A stretch of DNA of 64,000 nt, from contig CASFFZ010000001.1 in NCBI GenBank assembly GCA_949294095.1, forward strand, positions 124,001 through 188,000. The letters run 5' to 3'. The position numbers and the translations under genes were made by a program. The notes under the pieces are model-generated. The model did no database searches. It had not been told where the DNA came from and was given only the letters and a program-made list of their open reading frames with translations. The DNA is from an uncultured bacterium. Its GTDB lineage: Bacteria; Elusimicrobiota; Elusimicrobia; Elusimicrobiales; Elusimicrobiaceae. Below, one piece after another: positions 50,623 through 59,931 of this stretch (position 1 is its first letter; the number at the start of each line of letters is the position of its first letter).

Positions 50623-52944
50623 TCAGTCCGCCGAGTCGGGCGTTTCTGTCGTTTCGGGCGCTTGCTCAGAAGAGGCTTTCTCCTGCGGGGCCGTTTCTGG
50701 TTCGGCGGGCATTCCCTCAGGCGTTTGCTGCGGCGCGGGTTTCTTTTTAAATAAGCCAAACAATCCGCCGATTCCTTTTTTTACCGAGCGGCTTGCAAAA
50801 TTATTGCTAAGCCCCTGCGTAAGGAGCGACGAAACCGAGCCGAGCAAACTCATGCTTCCTTTCGGTTTCGACACCGTCCCCCCTACTTTCACCGTCAGCG
50901 GCATGATGCCGTCCGCCTCGTGTTTGCCGGGGGCGGCCTGCACCGTCATATCCAGTTCGCCGGTGTTGAAATCGGTTTTCCCGTCCAGCGTAAACGAAAC
51001 CATATCCGACACAAACGTCCCGCCGTGCACGTCCGCCACGCCCTGCGTGAACTGTACGGAAGTGGCAAATTTATCATACGCCATCCGCCCGTCTATTTTC
51101 CGGTCGGTATACGGCACCATAATTTGCATGGGCTGCCCGTCCGGGCCGGTAACGGTTTTCACCACCAAATCGGCTTCTGCTTCCTCTTCCTCATCTCCGG
51201 CGCCCATTACGTTTAACAACCCGTTGCCTAATCCGTCCAATACTGCAAACACGTTCATGGAATTAAACACTTTGCCCACAATGTTGATGGACAGGAACAG
51301 CACTTTCGTAACGGCGTTGGCATTGGTCAGGCGGTAGAGGTCTTTAATTTCGCCGCTGCCCATGGAAAGCGTTAAATTGCCGTGGGTTTGTTTTAAATCC
51401 GGCGTAACGCCTGTAAGCTCGGAGCGGAACACTAGGTCGGTGCCGTACACGTACGGAGCGTCCAGCGAGGCGATCTGTATATCCGCGCGGATGTTTACCG
51501 GCGGCAGCGGCCAGGCCTCTTTGGGGGCGGCCACCAATTGCGTATCCGCCACAAAGCCGTCCGGCGTTTGGGGCGGCTCAACAACCGCCGCCATGGGCGC
51601 AAGCGCCACCCGGCCCGCCCGCAGTTGCAAGTCGGCATCTATTTGCTGGGGCTGTTGGGATACGTCTAATTTGCCTTCAAATTTTTCTCCGTTTAATTTC
51701 CCGTTAAACGTGCCTGTTGCGCTTCCCTGAGTAAACGCCGCATTTTCCTGTGCGGAAAAAGCCAGCGTAACCCCCGTAAATTTGCCCGTGTGCTCAATTT
51801 GAACGGATCCGCCCTGCAAGGCCAGCTGCGCTTGGGCGCCTTCTTTATTCCAGGATCCCGTCCCCTTTAAAAGGCCGGACGGGCGGTATTGTTTTTCCCA
51901 AGGCGGGAATAAGGCCGCCGCCTGCGCCGCGTCTATTTCAAACGAAGAATCCACCTCGTACGCGGGTTTATCGCCATAGCGGACATTTCCCGCAAACCGG
52001 GCCTGCACCCCGGGCATGGAAAAATCAAAATCCGTTACCGCCAGTTGCTGCTCGGCAGGAGTCAGCCGAAACCGGGTGTTTACTTCAGCCTGCGAAATGG
52101 CAAACGGCGGCACCTCGGGCAGCAGAGAGGCCAACGCCTGCGCCGATAAATTTTGAAGCTGCAGTTTAGCCGCCACGGCAGGCTGCACGAGCGAATCCGC
52201 CTGCAATTGCAGCTGCAGGCGGGCGTCTTGGTATTGGGCGGAAAAATCCGTAATGTTAACCGACGCGTTTGCCAAATTTAAATCTTTTAAAAGGACTTCC
52301 GCTTTTAATTCCGCGGGAAGGGTAAACACTTGGCCGTCTTTTTCATACGAAAGCGTGGAACGAAAGCGCACCGCCACCGGCTTGCCAAAAGCAAAATGCC
52401 GCACCGTAAAAAACACCTCTTTGGCCGCGGCGCGGGTATGGGTTTGCTCGTCCGAATAATCCAGCTGCAAATGCTGCACCGTCAGTTGGCCCAGCGTAAT
52501 ATCCGGCGGCACCTGGAAAGACGGTTCTTCTTTCGGGGCCGTTCCCGGCGTTGGCGCCCCCATTCCCTGCCAGTTAAACGTGCCGTCCGCCAAGCGTTCC
52601 AGATGTATTTGCGCCCCGTTGACGGTTAACGAGCGGATTTTAAAATCGCCGCGCAGCAAATATAATAAATCCGCCCGCAGCCGCACGCGATCCAAGGATA
52701 AAAAAGTGCCGTTTTTAAATCCGCCCGCTTCGGAAATTTCCAACCCGTCCAGCTTGACCCCCATAAAACTGGCGGACATTTTTTCCAGCCGCACTTCCCG
52801 GTTTAAAAGAGCCGCGGCTTTTTCCACCGTCCAACCGCGCGTCCAATCCCAGCCGGAACCCCAGCGCAGCATCAAATCCGCTCCAAAAACCAAAATAAGC
52901 ACGCTTACCGCCGCCAAGGCGGAGCGCCTAAGCCATTTTTTCAT
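50623..52944 (-). CDS. AsmA family protein
   Basis: 773 aa. Single N-terminal TM anchor (about 8-28), then a long beta-rich periplasmic region with AsmA N- and C-terminal patterns: LRADLLYLLRGDFKIRSLTV, VRYGDKPAYEVDSSFEI, and the C-terminal MDVFAVLDGLG-like and TVKVGGTVSKPKGSM blocks. AsmA/TamB-type proteins form hydrophobic grooves that carry phospholipids toward the outer membrane. The tail (about 735-773) is acidic/Pro-rich and disordered. Its start overlaps the end of queH by 17 bp. Confidence 0.8.
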   Translation of the reverse strand: MKKWLRRSALAAVSVLILVFGADLMLRWGSGWDWTRGWTVEKAAALLNREVRLEKMSASFMGVKLDGLEISEAGGFKNGTFLSLDRVRLRADLLYLLRGDFKIRSLTVNGAQIHLERLADGTFNWQGMGAPTPGTAPKEEPSFQVPPDITLGQLTVQHLQLDYSDEQTHTRAAAKEVFFTVRHFAFGKPVAVRFRSTLSYEKDGQVFTLPAELKAEVLLKDLNLANASVNITDFSAQYQDARLQLQLQADSLVQPAVAAKLQLQNLSAQALASLLPEVPPFAISQAEVNTRFRLTPAEQQLAVTDFDFSMPGVQARFAGNVRYGDKPAYEVDSSFEIDAAQAAALFPPWEKQYRPSGLLKGTGSWNKEGAQAQLALQGGSVQIEHTGKFTGVTLAFSAQENAAFTQGSATGTFNGKLNGEKFEGKLDVSQQPQQIDADLQLRAGRVALAPMAAVVEPPQTPDGFVADTQLVAAPKEAWPLPPVNIRADIQIASLDAPYVYGTDLVFRSELTGVTPDLKQTHGNLTLSMGSGEIKDLYRLTNANAVTKVLFLSINIVGKVFNSMNVFAVLDGLGNGLLNVMGAGDEEEEAEADLVVKTVTGPDGQPMQIMVPYTDRKIDGRMAYDKFATSVQFTQGVADVHGGTFVSDMVSFTLDGKTDFNTGELDMTVQAAPGKHEADGIMPLTVKVGGTVSKPKGSMSLLGSVSSLLTQGLSNNFASRSVKKGIGGLFGLFKKKPAPQQTPEGMPAEPETAPQEKASSEQAPETTETPDSAD

Positions 52945-53497
52945 TTTCTTCTTTCTTCCTGATACTGTATTTGCACCCGCAGTATTCCTGCTTATACAGG
53001 TGCAGTTCTTCAATTAACGCCCGGCGCAGCTCTTCCAAGCCGCCTTTTCGCCAGTTAACCGCCACATACGGTTTCCCCACGTGCATCCACGCCCAGCGGG
53101 CGGCGTCGTTTACCTGGTCTAAATCTTTGTAGCGCGACACGCCCAATACGGAGGCAAACGCATCAAACTTATGCTCCTTGGCGTATTCCGCCGCCCGCTT
53201 AAGCCGCAGGGCAAAACACGCCGAGCAGCGCTTCCCGCGTTCCGGTTCGTTTTCCAATCCTTTTACGCATTCGTCCCAGACTTCCGGTTCGTAGGGCAGT
53301 TCGGCAAATTTTACGCCCAGCGCCGCACACGCGCGTTTTTGTTCGTCGCGGCGTTTTACGTATTCGGCGGCGGGGTAAATGTTGGGGTTGTAAAAAAGCA
53401 CCGTCACGTCCACGCCGTTTTGCGACAGTTTTTTCATGACCGCGCACGAACACGGCGCACAGCAGGATAACACAAGCAGTTTAGCGGGCAGTTGCAT
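52928..53497 (-). CDS. queH: Epoxyqueuosine reductase QueH
   Basis: 189 aa. Cysteine pattern of QueH: CCAPCSC near residue 12, RCSACFALRL in the middle, and EYCGCKYS at the C-terminus, giving Fe-S and metal ligands. Last step of queuosine synthesis in tRNA wobble positions, replacing QueG in many anaerobes. Start at ATG 53497: TGC-TACACT ends 6 nt upstream, so the mRNA is probably leaderless; the upstream in-frame extension is not conserved. Confidence 0.92.
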   Translation of the reverse strand: MQLPAKLLVLSCCAPCSCAVMKKLSQNGVDVTVLFYNPNIYPAAEYVKRRDEQKRACAALGVKFAELPYEPEVWDECVKGLENEPERGKRCSACFALRLKRAAEYAKEHKFDAFASVLGVSRYKDLDQVNDAARWAWMHVGKPYVAVNWRKGGLEELRRALIEELHLYKQEYCGCKYSIRKKEENEKMA

Positions 53498-53567
53498 ATA
53501 TATAGTGTAGCAAAAGCAATACGGCAAGCGCATTTTTTACAACGCTAAAAAAGGATTATTCCCCCAC

Positions 53568-53598
53568 AAAAAAGGGCGGATGCGCTCCGCCCTTTTTA
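53568..53598 (-). terminator. corA terminator
   Basis: AAAGGGCGGA / TCCGCCCTTT hairpin with T-run on the minus strand. Confidence 0.85.
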
Positions 53599-53612
53599 TA
53601 CGCTTAAATCGC

Positions 53613-54527
53613 TTACCAATTTTTATGCCGCCAGTACATCATTACCAGCCACACCAAAATCAAACAAATACCGATGAGCATCCAAAACGCGTCCGGATGG
53701 CCGGAAAGCGGCAGCGCCACGTTCATCCCGTAAGCGCTGACCACCAAGGTGGGCACCATCATCCAAATGGTAATGACGTTTAATTTTTTAATCAGCAGGT
53801 TCAAATTGTTGTTTACAATGGAAGCACGCGCATCCAGCAGCTGCGCCAAAATGTTGGAATAAATATCGGCCTGGGTTTTGCATTGCATATTTTCCACGAT
53901 GATATCGTCCAGCATTTCTTCGTCTTTTTCGTCAAACCCGATCCGGGCCGAGAGGTTGCGCGCTTTTTCAAACACAAATCCGTTGGAGGTAATGGCCTCG
54001 GCATAATACACCAAGCTTTTTACCAAACTGAACAGATTAAGCAGATACGTATTATCCATAGATTCGGTGATTTTATCTTCAATTTCCTCGGAAATCATAT
54101 GGATAATGCGCAAATGTTCCACATAATGCGAAATGGAATTATAAACGAGTTTCAGGAACACTTCTTTAATGGAAGAAACCGTATGGAAACGCTTGCCGAC
54201 AAACAGCGGAATATCTTCCGCCAGCACCACAATCAGTTTTTCTTCAAACAGGAACATCCCCACCGAAGCCACTTTAAATTCCAGCTGGTCTTTGCCGGAA
54301 TAATTTTTCGGCCGTTTGTAAATCATCACGATATGCTCCGGCTCAAATTCCAAGCGGGGCAGTTCGTCCGGGTCTAGGGCGGAGGCCAGGGTGTGCTCGT
54401 CAATTTGGCAGGTCTCCACCAAATAGCGTTGCTCTTCCACCGACGGATTGGTATAGACATATACCTGGGCAACGTCGCCGGTGGTTTCCGTCAGTTTTTT
54501 CTCTATAATTTGATATTTTTTCAGCAT
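53613..54527 (-). CDS. corA: CorA-type divalent cation transporter
   Basis: 304 aa. Large cytoplasmic N-terminal domain (about 1-245), then two TM helices with the YGMN motif (AYGMNVALPLSG) between them and a short basic tail. Pentameric Mg2+ (Co2+/Ni2+) channel. Somewhat shorter than E. coli CorA (316 aa). No regulatory leader or riboswitch apparent in the 75 bp upstream. Confidence 0.92.
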   Translation of the reverse strand: MLKKYQIIEKKLTETTGDVAQVYVYTNPSVEEQRYLVETCQIDEHTLASALDPDELPRLEFEPEHIVMIYKRPKNYSGKDQLEFKVASVGMFLFEEKLIVVLAEDIPLFVGKRFHTVSSIKEVFLKLVYNSISHYVEHLRIIHMISEEIEDKITESMDNTYLLNLFSLVKSLVYYAEAITSNGFVFEKARNLSARIGFDEKDEEMLDDIIVENMQCKTQADIYSNILAQLLDARASIVNNNLNLLIKKLNVITIWMMVPTLVVSAYGMNVALPLSGHPDAFWMLIGICLILVWLVMMYWRHKNW

Positions 54528-54602
54528 GCTATCTTCCCGTTTTTGGCAAGCTATATTTAAATGATACCACCAAACAACGCCCTTGTAAAGCTTTTTACCG
54601 TC

Positions 54603-55964
54603 CTACTCCCGGGCGGTGCGGCGGGCGGCCTGCAGCTCTAGAGCCAGATAGGTTTTCGTTTCTGCAAACACTTCTTTACGAAGCAGCCACAGCGACAGAA
54701 TGTTGGGCAGGCACATCAGCGCAATCGCCGTGTCCGCCAGTTCCCACACAAGCTTGGGGCTTAAAAATCCGCCCACCCCCATAACCGCCAGCCACATCCA
54801 ATACACGCCCTTCTCTACATTTACCCCCAGGCAAAACTGCACCGCCTTGGCGGTATAATAACTCCACCCGACCAAGGTGGAAAATGCAAATAAAGAAAGC
54901 GAAATTAACAGCAGCCATGCGCCGCCGGGCAATGCGGAAAAGGCATCCTCCGCCAATTGCGCCCCAAACAAGGAGCCTCCGCCCCAATCGCCCGCGATTA
55001 CCACCGCAACCCCCGACAGCAGACAGATGACCAGCGTATCCCAAAATACGGTGGAGGCGGAAATCAACCCCTGCCGCACCGGGTTGGGCGTTTGCGCCGC
55101 CGCCGCGGCAATGGCGCCGCTTCCGCTGCCGGCCTCGTTAGAAAGCACCCCGCGCGACACCCCGTAGCGCACGGCTTCTTTGAGCGTAATTCCAACCGCT
55201 CCGCCCACAACCGCCGTTCCGCTAAACGCGCTTTTAAAAATACACGCTATCGCCCAAGGCAATTTATCCAAATGGCAGACAATTACCCCCATGCACAACA
55301 GAATATAGATAATCGCCATCAGCGGCACCAACCACTTGCAAAACGCCGCAATTTTGCGCACGCCGCCCAAAATAACCGCGCCCGTCAGCCCCATCAGAGC
55401 AAGCGTCGTTAAAACAGGAGGCGCCTTCACGACGGAATCATAAATGGCCACCAGCGAATTGGTTTGAATCAGCGCGTCTGCAAAGCCCATCAGCGCCGTA
55501 GCAAGCGCAAAAACAGCGGCCGTTTTTTTCATGTGAAGCCCTTTTTGAAGCACATACATCGGGCCGCCTACGTATTCCCCCGCTTCGTTTTTTTCGCGGT
55601 ATTTTACGGCCAATACCGCTTCGGCGTACTTGGTAGCCATGGCAAAAAAAGCGGAAAGCATCATCCAAAACAGCGCCCCCGGCCCCCCGGTGGATACGGC
55701 CGCCGCCACCCCCACAATGTTGCCGGTGCCCACCATGGCCGCCAGCGCAATAACCAACGCGCCAAAACTGCTTACGGCCCCGGAGGCGGTACTTTTTTTA
55801 AGCGAAAGAGAAATGGCCTGCAGCAGATGTTTTTGGATAAATTTTAATTCCCACGTAAAATAGAAGCTGATGCCCACAATCAGCACCAACATGGGCCCGC
55901 CCCATAACAAGGCATTGCCTTTGGCTACGGCCTGCGTCAGCAGGTTCATGACACTCTGTTCCAT
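54603..55964 (-). CDS. Sodium:alanine symporter (AGCS family)
   Basis: 453 aa with about 10-11 TM segments. Family marks: ALAAMVGTGNIVGVAAAVSTGGPGA, FWMMLSAFFAMATKYAEAVL, SNEAGSGSGAIAAAAA and the C-terminal GWSYYTAKAV. Takes up alanine or glycine with Na+. AAGGAAG precedes the ATG. Stands alone between corA and the divergent nucleoside phosphorylase. Confidence 0.93.
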   Translation of the reverse strand: MEQSVMNLLTQAVAKGNALLWGGPMLVLIVGISFYFTWELKFIQKHLLQAISLSLKKSTASGAVSSFGALVIALAAMVGTGNIVGVAAAVSTGGPGALFWMMLSAFFAMATKYAEAVLAVKYREKNEAGEYVGGPMYVLQKGLHMKKTAAVFALATALMGFADALIQTNSLVAIYDSVVKAPPVLTTLALMGLTGAVILGGVRKIAAFCKWLVPLMAIIYILLCMGVIVCHLDKLPWAIACIFKSAFSGTAVVGGAVGITLKEAVRYGVSRGVLSNEAGSGSGAIAAAAAQTPNPVRQGLISASTVFWDTLVICLLSGVAVVIAGDWGGGSLFGAQLAEDAFSALPGGAWLLLISLSLFAFSTLVGWSYYTAKAVQFCLGVNVEKGVYWMWLAVMGVGGFLSPKLVWELADTAIALMCLPNILSLWLLRKEVFAETKTYLALELQAARRTARE

Positions 55965-56030
55965 TCGCTTCCTTCTTTTGGTATAGTATTAGTTGCAGCA
56001 AAAAACACAACTTGTAAATTTTACAAAACT

Positions 56031-56777
56031 ATGCCCCTTCTATTCCCGAAAAATAAAAAACCTTCTTTAAAAGAAATTTCCACCCCGGCCGGCTATGTTC
56101 GGCATGTGGCGGCCGGCTTAAAATTGCCGTCTAAAGCGGTTTTATGCCCCATTTCTTCGCTTACGCGCTATATAGAGAGCCATGCCCAATATAAAAAATA
56201 TAATTGCGAGGCAGACATCTACGCGTTAACCGGCCAAGATCTATGCTACGTTACAAACTTCGGTTCCGGCGCCCCGGGCATGGCCATGGCGTTGGAAGTA
56301 TTAATTGCACTGGGCGTAAAAGAATTTGTTTTTATCGGTCTGGCGGGTTCGCTGCAGGAAGAAGTGGAGCCGGCGGATATCGTGCTGTGTGCGGAAGCGT
56401 TGTGCGATGACGGCACCTCCCCCTGTTATACCGCCCGCGAAACCACCGCGCCCAATAAAGCCTTATTTGCCAAACTTACCAAACAGCTGCAAGCCGCCGG
56501 GAAAAATTTCCACGTCGGGCGCAATTGGACGACGGATGCCATCTTCCGCGAAACAAAAGAGGAAGTAAAACACTACCAGAAAAAGGACGTTCTGACGGTG
56601 GAAATGGAAGCGGCGGCTTTCTATGCCATATGCGCCAAGCGCAAGGCAAAAGGCGCGGCGGCGTTTGTAATAAGCGATAAATTAGACCGCCTGAAATGGG
56701 AGCCGCACTTTGGGGAAAAGCCCATTTTCCGCGCGTTGGAGCAACTTTTTGAAGCGGCCCGAAAAGCCCTTTCGTAA
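56031..56777 (+). CDS. Nucleoside phosphorylase (PNP/UDP family)
   Basis: 248 aa. Phosphate- and ribose-site motifs: NFGSGAPGMAMALEVL, FIGLAGSLQ, VEMEAAAFYAI (the M-E pair that binds ribose) and AAFVISDKL. Similar to uridine phosphorylase or purine nucleoside phosphorylase DeoD; base preference unclear. A -10 like TAAATT lies 10 nt before the ATG, leaving almost no 5' leader and no Shine-Dalgarno. Confidence 0.88.
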   Translation: MPLLFPKNKKPSLKEISTPAGYVRHVAAGLKLPSKAVLCPISSLTRYIESHAQYKKYNCEADIYALTGQDLCYVTNFGSGAPGMAMALEVLIALGVKEFVFIGLAGSLQEEVEPADIVLCAEALCDDGTSPCYTARETTAPNKALFAKLTKQLQAAGKNFHVGRNWTTDAIFRETKEEVKHYQKKDVLTVEMEAAAFYAICAKRKAKGAAAFVISDKLDRLKWEPHFGEKPIFRALEQLFEAARKALS

Positions 56778-56802
56778 AATCGGCTACACTTTTGCGGCAT
56801 CA

Positions 56803-56833
56803 CAAAAACCCCCGGCCAAACCGGGGGTTTTTC
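56803..56833. terminator. Bidirectional terminator
   Basis: AAAACCCCCGG / CCGGGGGTTTTT hairpin between the phosphorylase and kinase genes. Confidence 0.85.
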
Positions 56834-56858
56834 ACACCAAAACATTCGCCGCCTGCTT

Positions 56859-58346
56859 TTAGTAGTGGGTGCGCTCCAGATCTTCGGGCAGCGGGTCAAT
56901 GGCTTTTAAGCGGCTCCAAAATTCATCAATGGTTTGGATGCGTTCTTTGGGGTCTTCTTTTAGGGCATCTTCCAGCAGGCCGTCCACCGCCGGCGGGATA
57001 TTGGGCGCCAGTTTGGACGCCGGGACAATTTTCTTTTTGGCGATATCAAACCCTTTTACCGTCCACGGCACTTGCCCCACCAACGCTTCATACAGGCACA
57101 GCGCCAGCGAATATACGTCCGACTGTTTGCGCATAAATCCTTTTTGCTGTTCGGGCGCCATATAAGCGGGCGTACCCGCCACGGTGCGGGCGCCGGTTTC
57201 GTGGTCTACCGATTTTTTGGCTACGCCAAAATCCATGACTTTGGCTTTGTCGTCATCAAAAATCATAATGTTGCCCGGTTTTAAGTCGCAATGGATAATA
57301 TCCTGCGAGTGGGCGTACTGCAAGCCGCGGCAGACGTATTCAAAAATCCGTTTCGCCTTGGAAAACGGCAGCCGGCCGTCAATATCCAGCCGGGTTTCCA
57401 GCGTTTGGCCGTCCACATATTCAAAAACCAAATACAAAGAGCTTTCCGACTCTATTACCGTGTAAATTTCTACAATACACGGGTGGCGCAAAAGCGCTAC
57501 CATCCGCGCTTCGGACAAAAACTGCTCCCGCACATAGGAGCTGCGCACCAATTCCGGCCGCACGCGCTTGATAGCCACTTTGCGCTTGAGCACTTTGTCG
57601 TAAGCTTCATATACTTTCCCCATGCCGCCTTCGCCAATCTGGCGGATAAAGTCGTACTGTTCCTTTACTTCTACTTCCCGGCGGGAAAAGGCATTTCGCG
57701 GCTGGCGGAACACATCTTCATACCGCCAGTACACAAACAACAATACCGCTATAAACACCGCCACAAAATACAGCACTATCCAGCGCGGAGTGGATTTTTT
57801 TTGCACGGTTTTCGCCGGGTCAGCCGCCGCCTTAACGGAAGTTTTGGCGTCAAGTTCCTCCTGCAGCTTTTGGGCCAGCAGCGAAGAAGGATTAAGTTTC
57901 AAAGCGGTCTCCGCGTCTATGCGGGCGCGTTCATAATTTTGCAAATGCAAATAGGCTCCGCCGCGCAGCACATAGGCGCGAAAATCCTGCGGGGCCACGG
58001 CTATCGCCTGACCGGCAGAATACACAACGTCGTCATATTTTCCCAATCTGTCATACGCAATGGCCAACAGCAGATGGAAGCGGTTGTCCAAAAAGTTTTT
58101 GGCTGTCAGATCATTAATACGGTGAATTACCTCATGAAAGCGGCGTTCTTTAAGCATTTGGTTTAAAGAAGCAATTTCCGTATTGCGGGCTTGTTGGTTA
58201 AAAACTTTTGTTTGAACAGAGGTATTGGCTTGGGAAGAAAAATTTCCCCCCACAATCAGCGGCGCGTTTTGTTCTGCCGGAGCCGCACAGAGTACCGCTC
58301 CATACAACAGAACCCCCGCCAGTAAAAGAATACCTTTTTTAAACAT
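56859..58346 (-). CDS. Membrane Ser/Thr protein kinase with periplasmic TPR domain
   Basis: 495 aa. Signal/anchor 1-20; helical TPR-like region about 45-170 (YDDVVYSAGQAIAVAPQDFRAY, NYERARIDAETALKLNP); TM 189-207; Hanks-type kinase about 230-480 with G-loop GEGGMGKVYEA, Lys260 in VAIKRV, HCDLKPGN (Cys replaces the Arg of HRD) and DFG. Domain order is reversed from PknB-like kinases, with the sensor at the N-terminus. Start ATG 58346 chosen because TGC-TAGAAT ends 6 nt upstream; ATG 58352 is in frame too. Confidence 0.85.
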   Translation of the reverse strand: MFKKGILLLAGVLLYGAVLCAAPAEQNAPLIVGGNFSSQANTSVQTKVFNQQARNTEIASLNQMLKERRFHEVIHRINDLTAKNFLDNRFHLLLAIAYDRLGKYDDVVYSAGQAIAVAPQDFRAYVLRGGAYLHLQNYERARIDAETALKLNPSSLLAQKLQEELDAKTSVKAAADPAKTVQKKSTPRWIVLYFVAVFIAVLLFVYWRYEDVFRQPRNAFSRREVEVKEQYDFIRQIGEGGMGKVYEAYDKVLKRKVAIKRVRPELVRSSYVREQFLSEARMVALLRHPCIVEIYTVIESESSLYLVFEYVDGQTLETRLDIDGRLPFSKAKRIFEYVCRGLQYAHSQDIIHCDLKPGNIMIFDDDKAKVMDFGVAKKSVDHETGARTVAGTPAYMAPEQQKGFMRKQSDVYSLALCLYEALVGQVPWTVKGFDIAKKKIVPASKLAPNIPPAVDGLLEDALKEDPKERIQTIDEFWSRLKAIDPLPEDLERTHY

Positions 58347-58410
58347 AAGCATATTCTAGCACAAAGAAAGGGTTTTGTTCCAACCTTACAGAATTAATAT
58401 AATAAGGAAT

Positions 58411-59211
58411 ATGAAAAAACAACCCATCGGCGTATTTGATTCGGGCTTGGGCGGGCTGACCATTTTAAACGCACTGCGCCGCACCCTGCCGCATGAAGAT
58501 TTAATTTATTTTGGCGATACCGCCAACGTGCCTTACGGGTCTAAATCCAAAACCGCCGTTACAAAATTTTCATTGGCGATTGCCCGTTTTTTAGAAAGTT
58601 TAGGAGTAAAACTGATTGTGGTGGCCTGCAATACCGCCTCGGCCCAGGCGCTGGCGGAACTGCGGCGGCAGATTTCCGTGCCGGTTATGGGCGTAATTGA
58701 ACCCGGCGCCGAAAAAGCCGCCCGAACCACCCGCAACGGGCGCATTGCCGTATTGGGGACGGAAGGCACCGTAAGAAGCCGGGCCTATCCCAAAGCCATT
58801 TTAAAACGCAGCCCCCAAGCGCGCATTTTTCAGCAGGCCTGCCCGCTGTTTGTGCCGCTGGTGGAAGAAAACTGGGGCAAAAAACCCGCCGCCGAACTTA
58901 TTGCCCGGGAGTATTTGGCCCGCGTACAGAAAAGCGGTTCGGATACGGTAATTTTAGGATGCACGCATTACCCGGTACTTAAGCCGGTGCTGCGCAAAAT
59001 TTTAGGCAAACAGGTAACGCTTGTAGATTCCGCCGACACGCTGGCCCAGGCCGCCCGCGCGTTTTTAGCGGCCCGCGGCCAAGCGGCCGTTCAAGGCAAA
59101 GGCCGCGTGCAAATATACGCCAGCGACGACCCGGCCCGCTTCAAACGCTTGGCCGGATATTTGCTTTCCGGCAAAATAGGAATCGTACGGCTTAAAAAAC
59201 TGGATCTATGA
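58411..59211 (+). CDS. murI: Glutamate racemase
   Basis: 266 aa. IGVFDSGLGGLTIL, VVACNTASAQALAELR with the first catalytic Cys, and ILGCTHYPVL with the second. Makes D-glutamate for peptidoglycan. TATAAT (ending 58403) sits 7 nt before the ATG; an AAGGA lies in between and could serve as Shine-Dalgarno only if transcription starts further upstream. Stop overlaps the next start (ATGA). Confidence 0.95.
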   Translation: MKKQPIGVFDSGLGGLTILNALRRTLPHEDLIYFGDTANVPYGSKSKTAVTKFSLAIARFLESLGVKLIVVACNTASAQALAELRRQISVPVMGVIEPGAEKAARTTRNGRIAVLGTEGTVRSRAYPKAILKRSPQARIFQQACPLFVPLVEENWGKKPAAELIAREYLARVQKSGSDTVILGCTHYPVLKPVLRKILGKQVTLVDSADTLAQAARAFLAARGQAAVQGKGRVQIYASDDPARFKRLAGYLLSGKIGIVRLKKLDL

Positions 59212-59900
59212 ACATATACGCAGACAATCGGATGCTTTCTTTGGGGCTGGTGGGCGGCACGGTATCGCGCCACGCCGGCAACATGCGCACAGCAGACGCG
59301 CAGGCGGCCGTATACCAGCAGTTAAATATACCGGCCAAGCAGATTTTGCACTTTCATCAAACCCACAGCGACCGCATCATCCGCATCGCTTCCGATGCGG
59401 ACGCGCTGGCCTTTCAAAACCAGCCCGAACAAGAAGCCGATGCATGGCTTTTTTCCTGCGGGGGCTGGGGGGCGGCCATTTTAACGGCGGACTGCGTACC
59501 GCTGTTTTTATGGGATGAAACCGCTTCCGTATTCGCCTTGGCGCACTGCGGCTGGCGCGGGGTAGTGGGGCAGCTGCCCTACAAAACCGCCTTGGCTATG
59601 AAGGACGCCGGCGCCCAAGGCACCCTGTACGGCTGGCTGGGGCCGCATATCCAAAGCTGTTGTTTTGAAGTGCAGCAGGACGTGGCCGCCCAGTTCTCGG
59701 CCCAGAGCGTTATTCATAAGGACGGCAAAATTTTTGTCAATTTAAATACGGAAATTTTGCTCCAGCTGCAGCTGGCGGGCCTTGCCGCGGCGGACGTCAA
59801 AACGCCTTATTATTGCACGTGCGGGGACAAAGAAAATTTCTTTTCCTGGCGGCGCGACCACGTAAAAGACAGTTTGCTTTCGTTTATTTACAAGCCGTAA
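59208..59900 (+). CDS. YfiH/LACC1 family purine-nucleoside phosphorylase-like protein
   Basis: 230 aa. Zn-site motifs: HFHQTHSDRI, ILTADCVPLFLWD, LAHCGWRGVV and GPHIQSCCFEV. Members are now viewed as adenosine deaminase/purine phosphorylases or as editing factors in peptidoglycan synthesis that remove misincorporated serine; coupling to murI fits the latter. Overlaps murI by 4 bp. Terminator at 59898-59930. Confidence 0.88.
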   Translation: MNIYADNRMLSLGLVGGTVSRHAGNMRTADAQAAVYQQLNIPAKQILHFHQTHSDRIIRIASDADALAFQNQPEQEADAWLFSCGGWGAAILTADCVPLFLWDETASVFALAHCGWRGVVGQLPYKTALAMKDAGAQGTLYGWLGPHIQSCCFEVQQDVAAQFSAQSVIHKDGKIFVNLNTEILLQLQLAGLAAADVKTPYYCTCGDKENFFSWRRDHVKDSLLSFIYKP

Positions 59901-59930
59901 AAAAGCCCCGGTTCAACCGGGGCTTTTAAA
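59898..59930. terminator. Bidirectional terminator
   Basis: AAAAGCCCCGGTT / AACCGGGGCTTTT hairpin between the YfiH and antiporter genes. Confidence 0.88.
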
Positions 59931-59931
59931 T

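Noticed and set aside
53533-53613. Mg2+ riboswitch or leader near corA
   Set aside because: This side is downstream of corA and holds only its terminator; the 75 bp upstream (54528-54602) show no clear conserved structure.
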